The notes: a model not told the origin generated them from the sequence alone. Numbered from the stretch's first letter, positions 54,802 to 64,000 are shown. The stretch: DNA of 64,000 nucleotides from Rickettsia bellii RML369-C (GCF_000012385.1 NC_007940.1:434001-498000); one strand, 5' to 3'. A program made the numbers and translations.

Positions 54802-57333
54802 TCAGCCGGTATTGACAAAAAAAACTCTCTCATCCAGTATATTATTGATGGCATCTGTAACGCTCATTCCTGCGATCATTCTATCTTCTATGGCTTGGTA
54901 ATCCCTAGCATTAGTAGATGTTAGCATCAGAGTAAATGGGTCTAACATTAACCTTGCTACAACTCCGTTAACACTTGGTCCATAAATCGCTGCTTCACTA
55001 TAATGCGGCGGGTTTGAATGAATTGATTGTAGTAAATTTAGCTTCCAGTCCTCATCGACAAAACCTGCAAGCTTAGGGCTTGCTCTCATTGCTTTAAAGC
55101 TCTCAGGATTTTGCTTTAAAATAACTTTATGTGATGAGTTCTCAAAAGCTTTTTCAGCTGCTGATCCTTCCTCTCTAAAGTAATCAGTTAATTGCTGAGT
55201 AGCAAGAGTAATTGAGCCGTTATATTTTCTTGCAATTCTTCCTGCTTCTTCAATAAATTCTCCAGATCTTTTGCCAGATAGTAATTTCCATGCTTCATCA
55301 ATCATGATTAGAAAAGGACGCTTCCTATCACCTTTAACCATGCTCTGGTTAATATGAACAATCATGATTTGTACAATTACTGCAAGTAGTGCCGGGCTAC
55401 TACGAAGATGATCAGTTTCAATTACTACTATATCTGCGTTTAAGGATAATTTTGCCTTACCACTAAAAAACTTGCCATATTGTCCATCTCTGGTGAACGG
55501 AAATAACATATTACCAAGTTCCTGTGCGTAAGATTCTTCTCTTTTAAGCAACCAATCTGCTATGTCAGTTATCTCAACTTTATTGCCTTTTTCTTGCCAC
55601 ACAGCTATTAACGCCTTTTGCAGCATTGGTTGTTGCAAATCATTAGTTCCATATTGCGGAGCTGCCATAGTAGCTAGAATCGATGGAAAACTTGCTAAAA
55701 AATCTGCCTGTGCTTCAATTGAGCCTTCGCTGCCGTCTGCTGGAATTTCTGAAAATGGATTAATAGAAATAGGATTTTTTACATCAAATTCAATATAATT
55801 ACCGCCCAGTAGCAAACAGGTTCTTTTAAATGATCTACCATAATCAAGAACAAACACTTTGCCGCCAGTGCCTAAGACCGATAGCATTAGTTCTTGCATA
55901 AACACTGACTTACCAGAGCCTGGCACTCCTGCTATACAAAGATTAAAATTTTCATTTGGAGTTGCAGCTGTGCTATATAAATTTGAGCCAATTAATGCTG
56001 AGCCAAAGGGAGACCAATACATTATCTGTCCTCTTCTACCAGTAAGCAGCATTCCAGGAGAGCTTAAATCCCCTTTCCATTCACCAATAATAGGAAGTAA
56101 CACCTTACTTTCTGAAGCAATAGTTTTTATGCCTCTACCAAGATTTGATAATGCTATGCCAACTCCCCGAGTCTTTTTATTAAATATGTTATTGAATCTA
56201 TTAAATTTACCCACTAAAGAATTAGGTGCTGCTTCAACTAACTGCATCGGTAAACTAGCAAGTACCACCGCTAAATGATCATATTTACAAGGGACAAAAT
56301 ACCAACCACTTCGACGAAGCTGTGAGCAAAACTGTGATGCTGCCCCTTTGGCTTTGTTCTTCTTATCCCACATAATGACATTTAAGTGGATATTTACTAC
56401 TCTATCGCCACTTTGCAAGCACGCTACTGCTCCTGCTAAATCTTGTGCTTCACTAGCTAAGTTAGGAAAGAATTTACCCATCCCAGCATTAATATTTCTC
56501 TCTAAAGCTTCTCTTTTAGTAATTGCTGCTGTTTTTGCTATCACTTGATTAGGCACTATTTGCAAACCAAAATGAATCAGAAAATTTGATCTAATATATT
56601 CATCTCGTCTTAGCTCATTACCTAAAAACAAATCCATGGCTGATAAAAGCCACTCTGCCGGTCTTTTTCCTGCCTCTAAGCTTATAAATATTTGATTATC
56701 ATTAAGACTTACATAATCTTCCTTTTCATATAAAGAAAAATTACCAGGTAAAATCTGCTCAGATAATATTTCATAAGGATTAAGTTCAGGATGTTCTTCT
56801 TCCCTCCAACCAAATATTAAACGGACAAATTTTAATAGCAATGTTGCCTCAACATTGTAAGTAGCAAGCCCAATTGATTTAAATGTATCTTGCAATACTT
56901 CTCTTCTTCGTATCATCTCATTAATATCAATCGTCAGCGTCGGAATAGTTACGGAAATTAATAACACGACATCTTTGATATTCCCCTCTGCCTTTGCTTT
57001 TTGCTCTAAAAATTTTGTTCTTCTACTACTAAGCTCAGCAAAAATTGTCCCTTTTCTATGTAATTGCCAGTTATCTAGATATTCTCTTATATGATCAGAG
57101 CCAATCATCAATATTTGAAAACTACTTCCTGCCGGTAAATTCTCATCACTTTTTAAAAATTCAGCTATCTCTCCTTGAGCTTGCAAGCTTGTCCCAACCA
57201 GTGGCCAGCCAAGCAGGACAAATCCTACTGAAGCTCTATTAAAAAACAAGCTACTCTCCTCATCATATGATTCATAAACAAAATGTTTAGCTAGTCTTTC
57301 CCGAGCAAAATCTTTATCAATTCCTGATATCAT
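54802..57333 (-). CDS. traC: F-type transfer ATPase TraC
   Basis: TraC (VirB4-like) energises pilus assembly. From ATG 57333 the product has about 843 residues. GGAAGG eight bases upstream supports this start over 57390. Walker A is IAGVPGSGKSVFMQEL near residue 467, with VFVLDYGRSFKRTCLLLGG after it. Walker B is PFLIMIDEAWKLLSGKR near residue 690, and the Gln-rich ITLATQQLTDYF also fits. The N-terminal TraC_F domain begins RLAKHFVYESYDEESSLFFN. It overlaps the traV end by 17 bases. Confidence 0.94.
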   Translation of the reverse strand: MISGIDKDFARERLAKHFVYESYDEESSLFFNRASVGFVLLGWPLVGTSLQAQGEIAEFLKSDENLPAGSSFQILMIGSDHIREYLDNWQLHRKGTIFAELSSRRTKFLEQKAKAEGNIKDVVLLISVTIPTLTIDINEMIRRREVLQDTFKSIGLATYNVEATLLLKFVRLIFGWREEEHPELNPYEILSEQILPGNFSLYEKEDYVSLNDNQIFISLEAGKRPAEWLLSAMDLFLGNELRRDEYIRSNFLIHFGLQIVPNQVIAKTAAITKREALERNINAGMGKFFPNLASEAQDLAGAVACLQSGDRVVNIHLNVIMWDKKNKAKGAASQFCSQLRRSGWYFVPCKYDHLAVVLASLPMQLVEAAPNSLVGKFNRFNNIFNKKTRGVGIALSNLGRGIKTIASESKVLLPIIGEWKGDLSSPGMLLTGRRGQIMYWSPFGSALIGSNLYSTAATPNENFNLCIAGVPGSGKSVFMQELMLSVLGTGGKVFVLDYGRSFKRTCLLLGGNYIEFDVKNPISINPFSEIPADGSEGSIEAQADFLASFPSILATMAAPQYGTNDLQQPMLQKALIAVWQEKGNKVEITDIADWLLKREESYAQELGNMLFPFTRDGQYGKFFSGKAKLSLNADIVVIETDHLRSSPALLAVIVQIMIVHINQSMVKGDRKRPFLIMIDEAWKLLSGKRSGEFIEEAGRIARKYNGSITLATQQLTDYFREEGSAAEKAFENSSHKVILKQNPESFKAMRASPKLAGFVDEDWKLNLLQSIHSNPPHYSEAAIYGPSVNGVVARLMLDPFTLMLTSTNARDYQAIEDRMIAGMSVTDAINNILDERVFFVNTG

Positions 57334-57571
57334 TATTATACCTTCCAAAGCATCTAGTAGAGCATATCGATTTAAAATTAGGCTTGTCATTATTATTATT
57401 TGGATTAAACATATTCTGATCAGCCATTTTATTTACTTCATATAAAGCTTTACATTTTAGTCCTTGGGGCAGCGGGCAATCAAAATCGCTTCTATATGGC
57501 ATCAACTTACAATTAGCAACGCTAAAGCTTAACATCGATAACAAAAGCAGATTAATTATTTTATTATTCAT
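57317..57571 (-). CDS. traV: F-type lipoprotein TraV
   Basis: 84 residues, short against F TraV (about 170). It has a signal peptide ending SVANCKLMPYRSDFDCP, where Cys21 is the likely lipidated residue although the -1 residue is Asn, and further cysteines in GLKCKALYEV and FKSICSTRCFG. TraV links TraK and TraB in the outer-membrane core. It overlaps traB by one base. Confidence 0.82.
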   Translation of the reverse strand: MNNKIINLLLLSMLSFSVANCKLMPYRSDFDCPLPQGLKCKALYEVNKMADQNMFNPNNNNDKPNFKSICSTRCFGRYNNDIRN

Positions 57572-58989
57572 TAAAAATTACCCGGATGTTGTTGTTCTGA
57601 CTGCAAATCAATATCCGTCATCTCATAATCATCATTATCCCGAGTAAAACGTTCTTGCAATTTAGTTTTTGCCTTAGTAAAACTTGTCACTTTATTCCCG
57701 GCATAATTTTGATAATTACTACATTTTGCTTCCTTTTGCGAATAATCAGTAGTAGTTGGTGGTAGTACTCTATCTACTTTAGCAGCTTCTTTATTCTCTC
57801 TTAAATTAAAACCTTTTCTAAATACAACATCTATTACTCTACCTGAAGTGACAACAATTACCGGACTCATACTTTCTGCTCGTTTAATTGCAAAATCAGC
57901 AAGCTTTTCTAAAGCATTACCGGTACCGGAATAAACACCGGCTTTAAGAGAGTCAGCAGCTTTTAAGGCATTTTGCTGACCGGTAATCGGTGACACCGGA
58001 AATATGCCATTGCTTGCCTGGTTCTGAAAAAATTGTGCTATCCCGCCAAGTACGCCGTTAAGCACCGCCATCCTTGCTACATCTGATGATCTATCAACAA
58101 CTATCCCTTTAATTCCAGGTCTACCATCTTCTCCTATTAACCATCCTTCTACCGGTTTTTCAATGATCTCTCCATTACTATTTAGTAAAGATACCGTCTC
58201 TAACCGGCATTTAGCCCGCTCCGATGATATATCCCCGCTGCAAGAACCAATTAAAATTGCTTCTTTGATTTGCTCCGTTTTATAGCCTTTAGAAAAAATA
58301 GCTGTATCAACAAGCCTTATCATTATGGGCTCAGGCGAAGCTGCATTATTAGTGCCAGTTCCAACCACCACACCAGTAAGCAGCACCCCCCGTGCAAAGC
58401 TACCAGTAGTAATATAATCTTTAAAATCTTTTTTGAGTTCCACATCAGCTCTTTTTACGTAACCAAGTAATCTTTTTACTGGAGCAGTAGGAGCAGCAGC
58501 AATGCTTTGCTCAAAGTTATTATCTAATAAATCTTCTATCTTTTGATCATTATTAAAATCATTGCCATCATATAATATAGTTTCTTTAAGAGGCTTCTCT
58601 AATGATTCTAACTTTTGACTAAAATCATCAATTTTAGTTTTAGTTTCTAAATATTTATTCTCTATTAGCTTTTCCAAATGATTCTGCATGTTTTTGACTT
58701 CATTTAATATTTCTGCAGTCCATTTAGCCCTTGGATCTATTGCCTGCTCTATCCCTGATATTTCCCTTGATTGTCTATCTTCTTGTAAACCTCGGGAAGT
58801 TTTGACCTCATTTTCGGCAAATTCATAAAATACCAAAACCATTATCACGCCTATGCAAGCTAAAGTTACTAATGGTCTGTTTTTAATTATCTCTATGAGT
58901 TCTGATAATCTTTTACTAAATGTAGATGGTAATTTATGATCCTCTACTGTACTTTGTAATTCTTCCTGCTTATTGAACTCTTGATCCAT
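57571..58989 (-). CDS. traB: F-type conjugal transfer protein TraB
   Basis: TraB (VirB10-like) spans the envelope. 472 residues with a membrane helix near 38-52 (PLVTLACIGVIMVLVFYEF), a coiled coil at about 90-130, and the C-terminal beta-barrel domain (FARGVLLTGVVVGTGTNNAA, then RAKCRLETVSLLNSNGEIIE). It follows the pilin-like gene after 25 bases. Confidence 0.92.
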   Translation of the reverse strand: MDQEFNKQEELQSTVEDHKLPSTFSKRLSELIEIIKNRPLVTLACIGVIMVLVFYEFAENEVKTSRGLQEDRQSREISGIEQAIDPRAKWTAEILNEVKNMQNHLEKLIENKYLETKTKIDDFSQKLESLEKPLKETILYDGNDFNNDQKIEDLLDNNFEQSIAAAPTAPVKRLLGYVKRADVELKKDFKDYITTGSFARGVLLTGVVVGTGTNNAASPEPIMIRLVDTAIFSKGYKTEQIKEAILIGSCSGDISSERAKCRLETVSLLNSNGEIIEKPVEGWLIGEDGRPGIKGIVVDRSSDVARMAVLNGVLGGIAQFFQNQASNGIFPVSPITGQQNALKAADSLKAGVYSGTGNALEKLADFAIKRAESMSPVIVVTSGRVIDVVFRKGFNLRENKEAAKVDRVLPPTTTDYSQKEAKCSNYQNYAGNKVTSFTKAKTKLQERFTRDNDDYEMTDIDLQSEQQHPGNF

Positions 58990-59014
58990 TGCTTTTAATC
59001 AATATCCTAATTAT

Positions 59015-59347
59015 CTAACTGATTTTCATACCACTAGAGACCCACTCTAAATAAAACCCTAAAATAATACCAATAGCAACGATTGCTCCAGCAAGCCTTA
59101 AATTACCCCTGACCACTGCCCAGATTGATGACAAAATCGTTGCTCCTGATATCCCGATAGTTTTCAGTTTACCGGTAGAGAGTCCACCAATGCGGTCTAA
59201 CTGTCCTTCTAATGTTTCTCCTAAAGCTACTTCAGATAGTATCACATTTACACAAAAAATTAATAATACCGGCAATAAAGGATATATTATTCTTAAACAC
59301 TGTTTTTTATTTTCTTTTTCTATTACATCTTTGTTTTTTACATTCAT
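59015..59347 (-). CDS. Pilin-like two-helix membrane protein
   Basis: 110 residues: a basic N terminus, a signal-like helix (IIYPLLPVLLIFCVNVILSE), a short loop, then two hydrophobic segments separated by a basic turn (TIGISGATILSSIWAVVRGN, LAGAIVAIGIILGFYLEWVS). This mirrors processed F pilin TraA. The pilin gene of F lies before traL, whereas this lies between traK and traB. It overlaps the traK end by 41 bases. The assignment as pilin is inference from topology. Confidence 0.62.
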   Translation of the reverse strand: MNVKNKDVIEKENKKQCLRIIYPLLPVLLIFCVNVILSEVALGETLEGQLDRIGGLSTGKLKTIGISGATILSSIWAVVRGNLRLAGAIVAIGIILGFYLEWVSSGMKIS

Positions 59348-59762
59348 GATGCTTCTCTTCTTTGTTATTAGTTAACTTTATTACTTCTTGTTCTAAACCA
59401 AACTTAATAAGTCTAATTGGTGTTGGTTTGATTTTAGTAAAATTCAACATTAAATCTTGGACCGTACCATTTTCTCCAATTAGAGTGAGATACAGTTTAC
59501 TGCTATCTTGCTGTGGCAAAATAAATAAACAACCTGAATTATGCACTGCTACTTCTGCGGCGATTTGAGGATGAATAAAAATATCATTGATCTTTTCTCC
59601 TTCTATGTTAATTCTAGTTGGAGCATCTTTAGCTATTTGCAGCTCTAACAAAGAATCAGCATGTAACATATAGCTTATCCCATAAGCATTACTACTAAAG
59701 CTTGCAAGCATTATTCCAATAAACACTACTAAGATTTGTAACTCTGACTTCAAACTTTTCAT
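59307..59762 (-). CDS. traK: TraK, apparently truncated
   Basis: TraK is the secretin-like outer-membrane core protein. The signal peptide (VVFIGIMLASFSSNAYGISY) and N-terminal domain (LLELQIAKDAPTRINIEGEK, IAAEVAVHNSGCLFILPQ) match, but the product is 151 residues against about 240 in F. The tail KHHECKKQRCNRKRK is not family-like and overlaps the pilin-like gene, so the C-terminal domain seems lost. It shares one base with the traE stop. Confidence 0.8.
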   Translation of the reverse strand: MKSLKSELQILVVFIGIMLASFSSNAYGISYMLHADSLLELQIAKDAPTRINIEGEKINDIFIHPQIAAEVAVHNSGCLFILPQQDSSKLYLTLIGENGTVQDLMLNFTKIKPTPIRLIKFGLEQEVIKLTNNKEEKHHECKKQRCNRKRK

Positions 59763-60313
59763 TACTTATTTACCTCTTCTTCTTTAATTCCTGTAAGTAA
59801 TAATAAATGATTTGCTCCTCGCTTATAGGTTAACAAATAAGTTTTATCAGTTGCTATATGCTTATTCTCAGAAAACCAATAACGAAATGTTCCATTAATT
59901 AATACTCCATCCTCAATGACTTTTACCTTTTTAGGAAAAAATACTGAGCAAATTCCAGAGCCCTTAACAAAATCTAAATGTTCCTTAAAAAATTTATCCA
60001 GCTGCTCTGTATTACTAGACACCACCTTCATATCTGCTATTTGCCTCTCTACTTCCTCAGGCGAAGTAGTAAATAATTCCTTCATTACAAACACTGCCCA
60101 TTCTTTAAGATAAGTCTCATGATAGCTTTTGGATGATACTATCATCCGACGATCTGGCTCTATTGCTGGAATTAATAACCATTTTTCTTCCGTGCTAATT
60201 GTTTTAATCATCCCAAGAAGACTCGTAACTGCAAGCAGCAATGTAATAAGCAATAATCTCTTATTATATTTAACTAGCTGCTGAACCCCGCTTTGCTTAA
60301 ATAAATGATCCAT
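59762..60313 (-). CDS. traE: F-type conjugal transfer protein TraE
   Basis: 183 residues, close to F TraE. It has one N-terminal membrane helix (LLLITLLLAVTSLLGMIKTI) and a periplasmic VirB8-like domain. The motifs VSSKSYHETYLKEWAVFV, RQIADMKVVSSNTEQLDKFF and VLINGTFRYWFSENK fit the family. It is an inner-membrane scaffold of the channel. One-base overlaps join it to traL and traK. Confidence 0.9.
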   Translation of the reverse strand: MDHLFKQSGVQQLVKYNKRLLLITLLLAVTSLLGMIKTISTEEKWLLIPAIEPDRRMIVSSKSYHETYLKEWAVFVMKELFTTSPEEVERQIADMKVVSSNTEQLDKFFKEHLDFVKGSGICSVFFPKKVKVIEDGVLINGTFRYWFSENKHIATDKTYLLTYKRGANHLLLLTGIKEEEVNK

Positions 60314-60621
60314 TACTTACCTACCTTTTTACCAAGTAAATTAGGATAAGAAGTAGGAGCATATAGCCATTTCTTAGCGACTAAATAACTCTTAAGTACA
60401 AAATATTCCGATAATTTTTTAAACTTCTTAAATGCATAACAAAGTACAACTCCAGCTATAATGCATATCATCCCAAGCTTAGCATGTCCGCTATTCAGTA
60501 ACACTATCCCAGGTACTATACCAAGTAAGATAACTAACCACTCATCTAAGCTTAAGGCCATATATTTTAGGGGAGTAGAGAGTGACCAATATAATCTTTG
60601 ATTAGCACAATTATTATTCAT
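60313..60621 (-). CDS. traL: F-type conjugal transfer protein TraL
   Basis: 102 residues with the VirB3-like plan: two adjacent helices (LVILLGIVPGIVLLNSG, LGMICIIAGVVLCYAF) and the C-terminal FKKLSEYFVLKSYLVAKKWL. It is the first gene of the minus-strand F-type cluster, so the operon promoter should lie in 60622-60846. Confidence 0.9.
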   Translation of the reverse strand: MNNNCANQRLYWSLSTPLKYMALSLDEWLVILLGIVPGIVLLNSGHAKLGMICIIAGVVLCYAFKKFKKLSEYFVLKSYLVAKKWLYAPTSYPNLLGKKVGK

Positions 60622-60846
60622 ATTAATTAAGTGATATTTCCATTAATAGATAAGTTTTGCTAGTCATGACATTAACATCCTAATTTTTACATTGCCAGTG
60701 GAGTTTTAAGCCATAATAAAAAAAACTGTAATTCATATAAAACTGTGGATATCTGGAGATAGAATCTATAGCTCTATCCATGAATTTGTTGATAACTAGC
60801 AGTAATTTTGCTAATATTAACGAAATAAATTATTGGTGAGTTGTGT

Positions 60847-61014
60847 ATGTTTAGAAATGATGTAGAGTTAAAACTAGAATGTTTAAAACTTGCTATCCAG
60901 TCTTGCTGTAGTTATGATGCTGTGGATATTGCAAAACAATATTATCGTTTCCTTATAGAAAATAATGAAAATGTACCAATTCAATTTTCTATCAATAAAG
61001 TAAGTTTAAATTAG
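60847..61014 (+). CDS. Small conserved-looking protein, 55 residues
   Basis: ATG 60847 to TAG 61012-61014, with GGTGAG six bases before the start. The sequence MFRNDVELKLECLKLAIQSC then YDAVDIAKQYYRFLIENNE resembles short proteins with LECLKLA...DAV.IAK.YY.F found in phages and plasmids. Its role is unknown. It lies alone in the gap between traL (divergent) and the LRR gene (convergent). Confidence 0.6.
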   Translation: MFRNDVELKLECLKLAIQSCCSYDAVDIAKQYYRFLIENNENVPIQFSINKVSLN

Positions 61015-61028
61015 GTTTATTATTAATT

Positions 61029-62813
61029 TTACTTAAAAGATTCTGATCCTAACAAATCTATAATTTCCTGTACACCATCAATTTCTTGATGACTTTGATA
61101 ATAAGCAATTATTTCTTCTTTTTTATTCGGTTCAAGCTGTTCATTATATAAAGGCATACTATATTTATCTAACATCTTGTAAATATATGGATGTAAAATT
61201 TCCTGGTTTTCATCTACATAATATAATACCCTATGTAATAATAGATTTTGAACAATATCATACAGTTTCATATCTTCAAATTGCTTTACAAGATTTACAT
61301 AGTTATAATTGTCAAATAATTCTACTAAATCCGGTAATTTACTATCAATAAATGTATTAAATTTGTTCGGCATTATTGCTATAAACTCATTAATCTTGTT
61401 CATTATATTAAAATCATAATCATTACCATGATCCTTTTTACACATCATATCGAAAATATGTACCTTAGAATTTGGATTATCATTTAAAATTCTAACCAAA
61501 AAAGCATATTGATCAATATCAACATGAGGGTATGTATTCTTTCTAGGTACAATAAATTCAAACTCATTACTCATAGGATCTAGTGATACTAATTCTTTAA
61601 ATACATTACGTATTTCATATGCAATAGAAGTAGTATTTCTTGGTATGCTATAAGGCCATAGTTTGGTTCCTTCTTCTAATCCTGTCTCTATATTATTGCA
61701 ATGTAAATTAACCCAAGATATATTGGTATTATCAACAACATCAATAAGATATTGATATCCTGCATATTCAATCATATTGCCATGAAGATGAATACCAGTG
61801 ACTTGGCTATATGGCAAACCATCTGCTAGATATCTAGCACCATCAGCTCCTATACTATTATTGCACAAATCTATAAAAAGAATTTTAGAATTTTGTAAGA
61901 TTTCAGCTAAATATCTAGCTCCTTCAGCTTCTATATCATCCCAAGCAAGATCAATATACATAATGTCACTATTTTTAAGTGCTGGTGCTAAATATTTCAT
62001 ACCTTCATCTCCTATGTAATTTAGACGAAGATCAAGATCTAAAACTTTAACCTCTTTTAAAAATTCAGCTAAATACTTAACACCTGTAGTTCTTATTTTT
62101 TCTGCATGTACATTTAACTTGGCAATTTGACTATCTTTAAATGCTTGAACTAAATATTGAATACCATTAAGTTGCATAATATGATTGTAAGACATTTTAA
62201 GCTCACTAATTTTAGTATCTTTGAAAGCTTGAGCCAGATATTGAGCATCATCGGCTTCTAAGTTTTGACTATCAAGTGTAAGCTCAGCAATTGCAATATT
62301 TTGAAAGGTTTTATTTAGATATTGAGCACCCTTAATGCCTATTTTATTATTATGGATAGTAATATGAATATTCTTAATATCACAATATGATCTTTGAGAT
62401 ATATACTTATTAACATCACCATCTTCTGTGTAATGGATATCAAGATAAAGAGACCTCATTTTAGTATTACTCAGCATCTTATTTAAGTATTGTGCTGCAT
62501 CGCTTCCAATTTTATTTTCACTCAAATCAAGTTCAGTAATTTGTATTTCTTTTAGAGATTCAGTAAGATATTTTACACCTTCATCCATTATATTATTATT
62601 TTTAAGATTAAGTGTGGTAATTTGAGTGTCTCTCAAAATTTGAGTTAAATACTTAAGACCATTACATCCTATGTTATTATTACTAAGATCAAGTCTAGTA
62701 ATTTGAGTACCTTTTAGAGCTTGAGCTAGAGATTTAACATCGCCTTCTCCTATATTACTAAGAGATAAACTGTGATTATCTTTTAAGTTATCAATCATTG
62801 TTTTATATGGCAT
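61029..62813 (-). CDS. Large leucine-rich repeat protein (ribonuclease-inhibitor type)
   Basis: 594 residues. From about 14 to 375 there are roughly thirteen LRRs of 28 residues, such as ITRLDLSNNNIGCNGLKYLT and ITTLNLKNNNIMDEGVKYLT. The last 200 residues form a helical non-repeat domain. There is no signal peptide. A strong AGGAGG lies about seven bases before the ATG. It lies next to the integrase at the end of the element, so it is cargo. A role in host interaction is possible but not shown. Related to the LRR gene at 19911-20894. Confidence 0.88.
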   Translation of the reverse strand: MPYKTMIDNLKDNHSLSLSNIGEGDVKSLAQALKGTQITRLDLSNNNIGCNGLKYLTQILRDTQITTLNLKNNNIMDEGVKYLTESLKEIQITELDLSENKIGSDAAQYLNKMLSNTKMRSLYLDIHYTEDGDVNKYISQRSYCDIKNIHITIHNNKIGIKGAQYLNKTFQNIAIAELTLDSQNLEADDAQYLAQAFKDTKISELKMSYNHIMQLNGIQYLVQAFKDSQIAKLNVHAEKIRTTGVKYLAEFLKEVKVLDLDLRLNYIGDEGMKYLAPALKNSDIMYIDLAWDDIEAEGARYLAEILQNSKILFIDLCNNSIGADGARYLADGLPYSQVTGIHLHGNMIEYAGYQYLIDVVDNTNISWVNLHCNNIETGLEEGTKLWPYSIPRNTTSIAYEIRNVFKELVSLDPMSNEFEFIVPRKNTYPHVDIDQYAFLVRILNDNPNSKVHIFDMMCKKDHGNDYDFNIMNKINEFIAIMPNKFNTFIDSKLPDLVELFDNYNYVNLVKQFEDMKLYDIVQNLLLHRVLYYVDENQEILHPYIYKMLDKYSMPLYNEQLEPNKKEEIIAYYQSHQEIDGVQEIIDLLGSESFK

Positions 62814-62852
62814 ATATGTACCCTCCTAGCTATATAAGTTTTACTATATTTA

Positions 62853-64000
62853 TTACTGTTGAACTGTAGAGATCATTTCATTAATGGCTCTTTGCATATA
62901 TTCTCGAGCAGTATCAGTGGCAAGTCTAGTATAAACTGCCGTTGATCTTGGATCTCTATGATTTAGAAGCTGTCCTATTACATATTGATTTGCTCCGGTC
63001 ATTGCCATCCAGCTTGGTATTGTTCTTCTTAAATCATGGATTCTTAAATTTTCTATTCCTGCCTTTTTACAAATCCTCTTCCATGCTTTCTTTGGTTCTT
63101 GCAAATGACCACTACTGCTTGTCTCACTTGGAAATACCCAAATGCTATCAGATTGCTCTTTCCTGGCTTTTAATATTTCTACTGCCTGATCTAATAAAGG
63201 TAAACGGTGAGGATCACCATTCTTAGTATCTGGAAGATATAACTGTTTATCAGCAAAACTAATCTGTTCCCAACGCATAGTAAGTACATTATCCTTACGA
63301 ACTGATGTATACAAAGCTATTAAGAAAAAGTCCTTCATTACCTGGTTTTGCTCTTCTGATATTGCTGTAAAAAATCGTGGTATTTCTTCCCTAGTTAAAT
63401 ATCGATCTCTAGATTGTTCCTTGTGCTTCTTTATGCCAATAACTGGATTTACTGTTAATAATTCCCATTCTATTGCTTTACTAAATACAGGACTTAAAAC
63501 TTCAAGAAATCTATTAGCTCCATATTTACCAGTTTTCGTCAATTTATTAAATAATTCTTGAATATCTGCTTTTTGAATGGTTGATATTTTTCTATTATAT
63601 AAATGTTTTGCATATCTATCTACAGAAGCAGCATAATCTTTCCATCTTTTATTATTAATTTTACTGTATTCATCAAGGTATCTATCATAAAACTCTTTAA
63701 AGGTAGGCTCTTTAGATAATCTAGCTTTTTCTTCTATAGGATTATATCCTTGAGCAATTTTCCCTTTTAACTCAGATGCTTTGAGTCTTGCATCAATAAT
63801 AGATAGATAGGGAAATACTCCTATTTTGATTCTATGATACTTTTTACTAAGTACCACTCCTAAATAAAATATTTTACTACCACCGTATGAGACGATTAGC
63901 AATAATCCTTTTTCTTTGGTATCTTTATATATATCTCGCTTTGCTTCTGGAGCTTTTATTTCTTGAAGCATTTCTTTAGTAAAAAGTAATGATTTAACTG
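62853..64000 (-). CDS. int: Tyrosine-type site-specific integrase (5' end beyond window)
   Basis: Phage P4-type integrase. The frame has no start codon of its own need at 63971: it stays open to the window edge (VKSLLFTKEMLQEIKAPEAK), and this N-terminal part is the Arm-binding domain (DUF4102), so the true start is outside. The catalytic residues are seen: Arg in ALYTSVRKDNVLTMRWEQ, the HxxR in RIHDLRRTIPSW, His in LLNHRDPRSTA and the nucleophile Tyr in VYTRLA. It most likely drives integration of the element at a tRNA, with tRNA-Val(GAC) as the candidate. Confidence 0.93.
   Translation of the reverse strand, partial: VKSLLFTKEMLQEIKAPEAKRDIYKDTKEKGLLLIVSYGGSKIFYLGVVLSKKYHRIKIGVFPYLSIIDARLKASELKGKIAQGYNPIEEKARLSKEPTFKEFYDRYLDEYSKINNKRWKDYAASVDRYAKHLYNRKISTIQKADIQELFNKLTKTGKYGANRFLEVLSPVFSKAIEWELLTVNPVIGIKKHKEQSRDRYLTREEIPRFFTAISEEQNQVMKDFFLIALYTSVRKDNVLTMRWEQISFADKQLYLPDTKNGDPHRLPLLDQAVEILKARKEQSDSIWVFPSETSSSGHLQEPKKAWKRICKKAGIENLRIHDLRRTIPSWMAMTGANQYVIGQLLNHRDPRSTAVYTRLATDTAREYMQRAINEMISTVQQ

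Overview
The window looks like a chromosomal segment of a Rickettsia, from one of the lineages rich in mobile DNA. The reasons are its high A+T content, a scattered nuo cluster, dense short palindromic repeats of the Rickettsia type (one inside a reading frame), and a large integrated conjugative element of the kind described as a Rickettsiales amplified genetic element (RAGE). The species cannot be fixed from the sequence alone.

Positions 1-25.8 kb are vertically inherited chromosome with decaying accessory genes. They hold the 3' part of mutS, an unknown membrane protein, tRNA-Gly, a 3-methyladenine DNA glycosylase gene, yidD, and the complex I genes nuoE, nuoD, nuoC, nuoB and nuoA on the minus strand. 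A GIY-YIG nuclease gene and an unknown gene interrupt the nuo cluster. Then come an O-antigen ligase-like gene with an in-frame repeat insertion and a DUF2155 gene. Next is a terminase-like gene with an early stop, and a type I restriction-modification locus in which hsdM is intact but hsdS carries a nonsense codon and hsdR two frame disruptions. After that follow ubiA, a leucine-rich repeat gene, a small prophage remnant beside tRNA-Ala, clpP, rpsA and cmk.

The conjugative element appears to begin at tRNA-Val(GAC) (25744-25820) and runs past the right edge, where a tyrosine integrase is still open. The left half carries a DnaA-like initiator, a Dam-type methyltransferase, a soluble histidine kinase, separate ppGpp hydrolase and synthetase genes, and a large LuxR-HTH / membrane / NB-ARC / TPR protein. 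It also carries the Ti-type transfer genes traD and traA. The right half, all on the minus strand, encodes an F-type conjugation machine in the order traL, traE, traK, a pilin-like gene, traB, traV, traC, traW, an antitoxin-like gene, traU, trbC, traN, traF, traH, traG, a TPR gene and the coupling protein traD. A small gene, an LRR gene and the integrase follow. TraA would process the DNA, TraD would couple it to the channel, and the kinase, ppGpp, NB-ARC, LRR and TPR genes look like regulatory or host-interaction cargo.

Several small non-coding elements with terminal inverted repeats are scattered in the element. The clearest is a 280-bp pair in opposite orientation that brackets 11 kb of cargo. 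Remnants of IS5-like transposases lie next to others.
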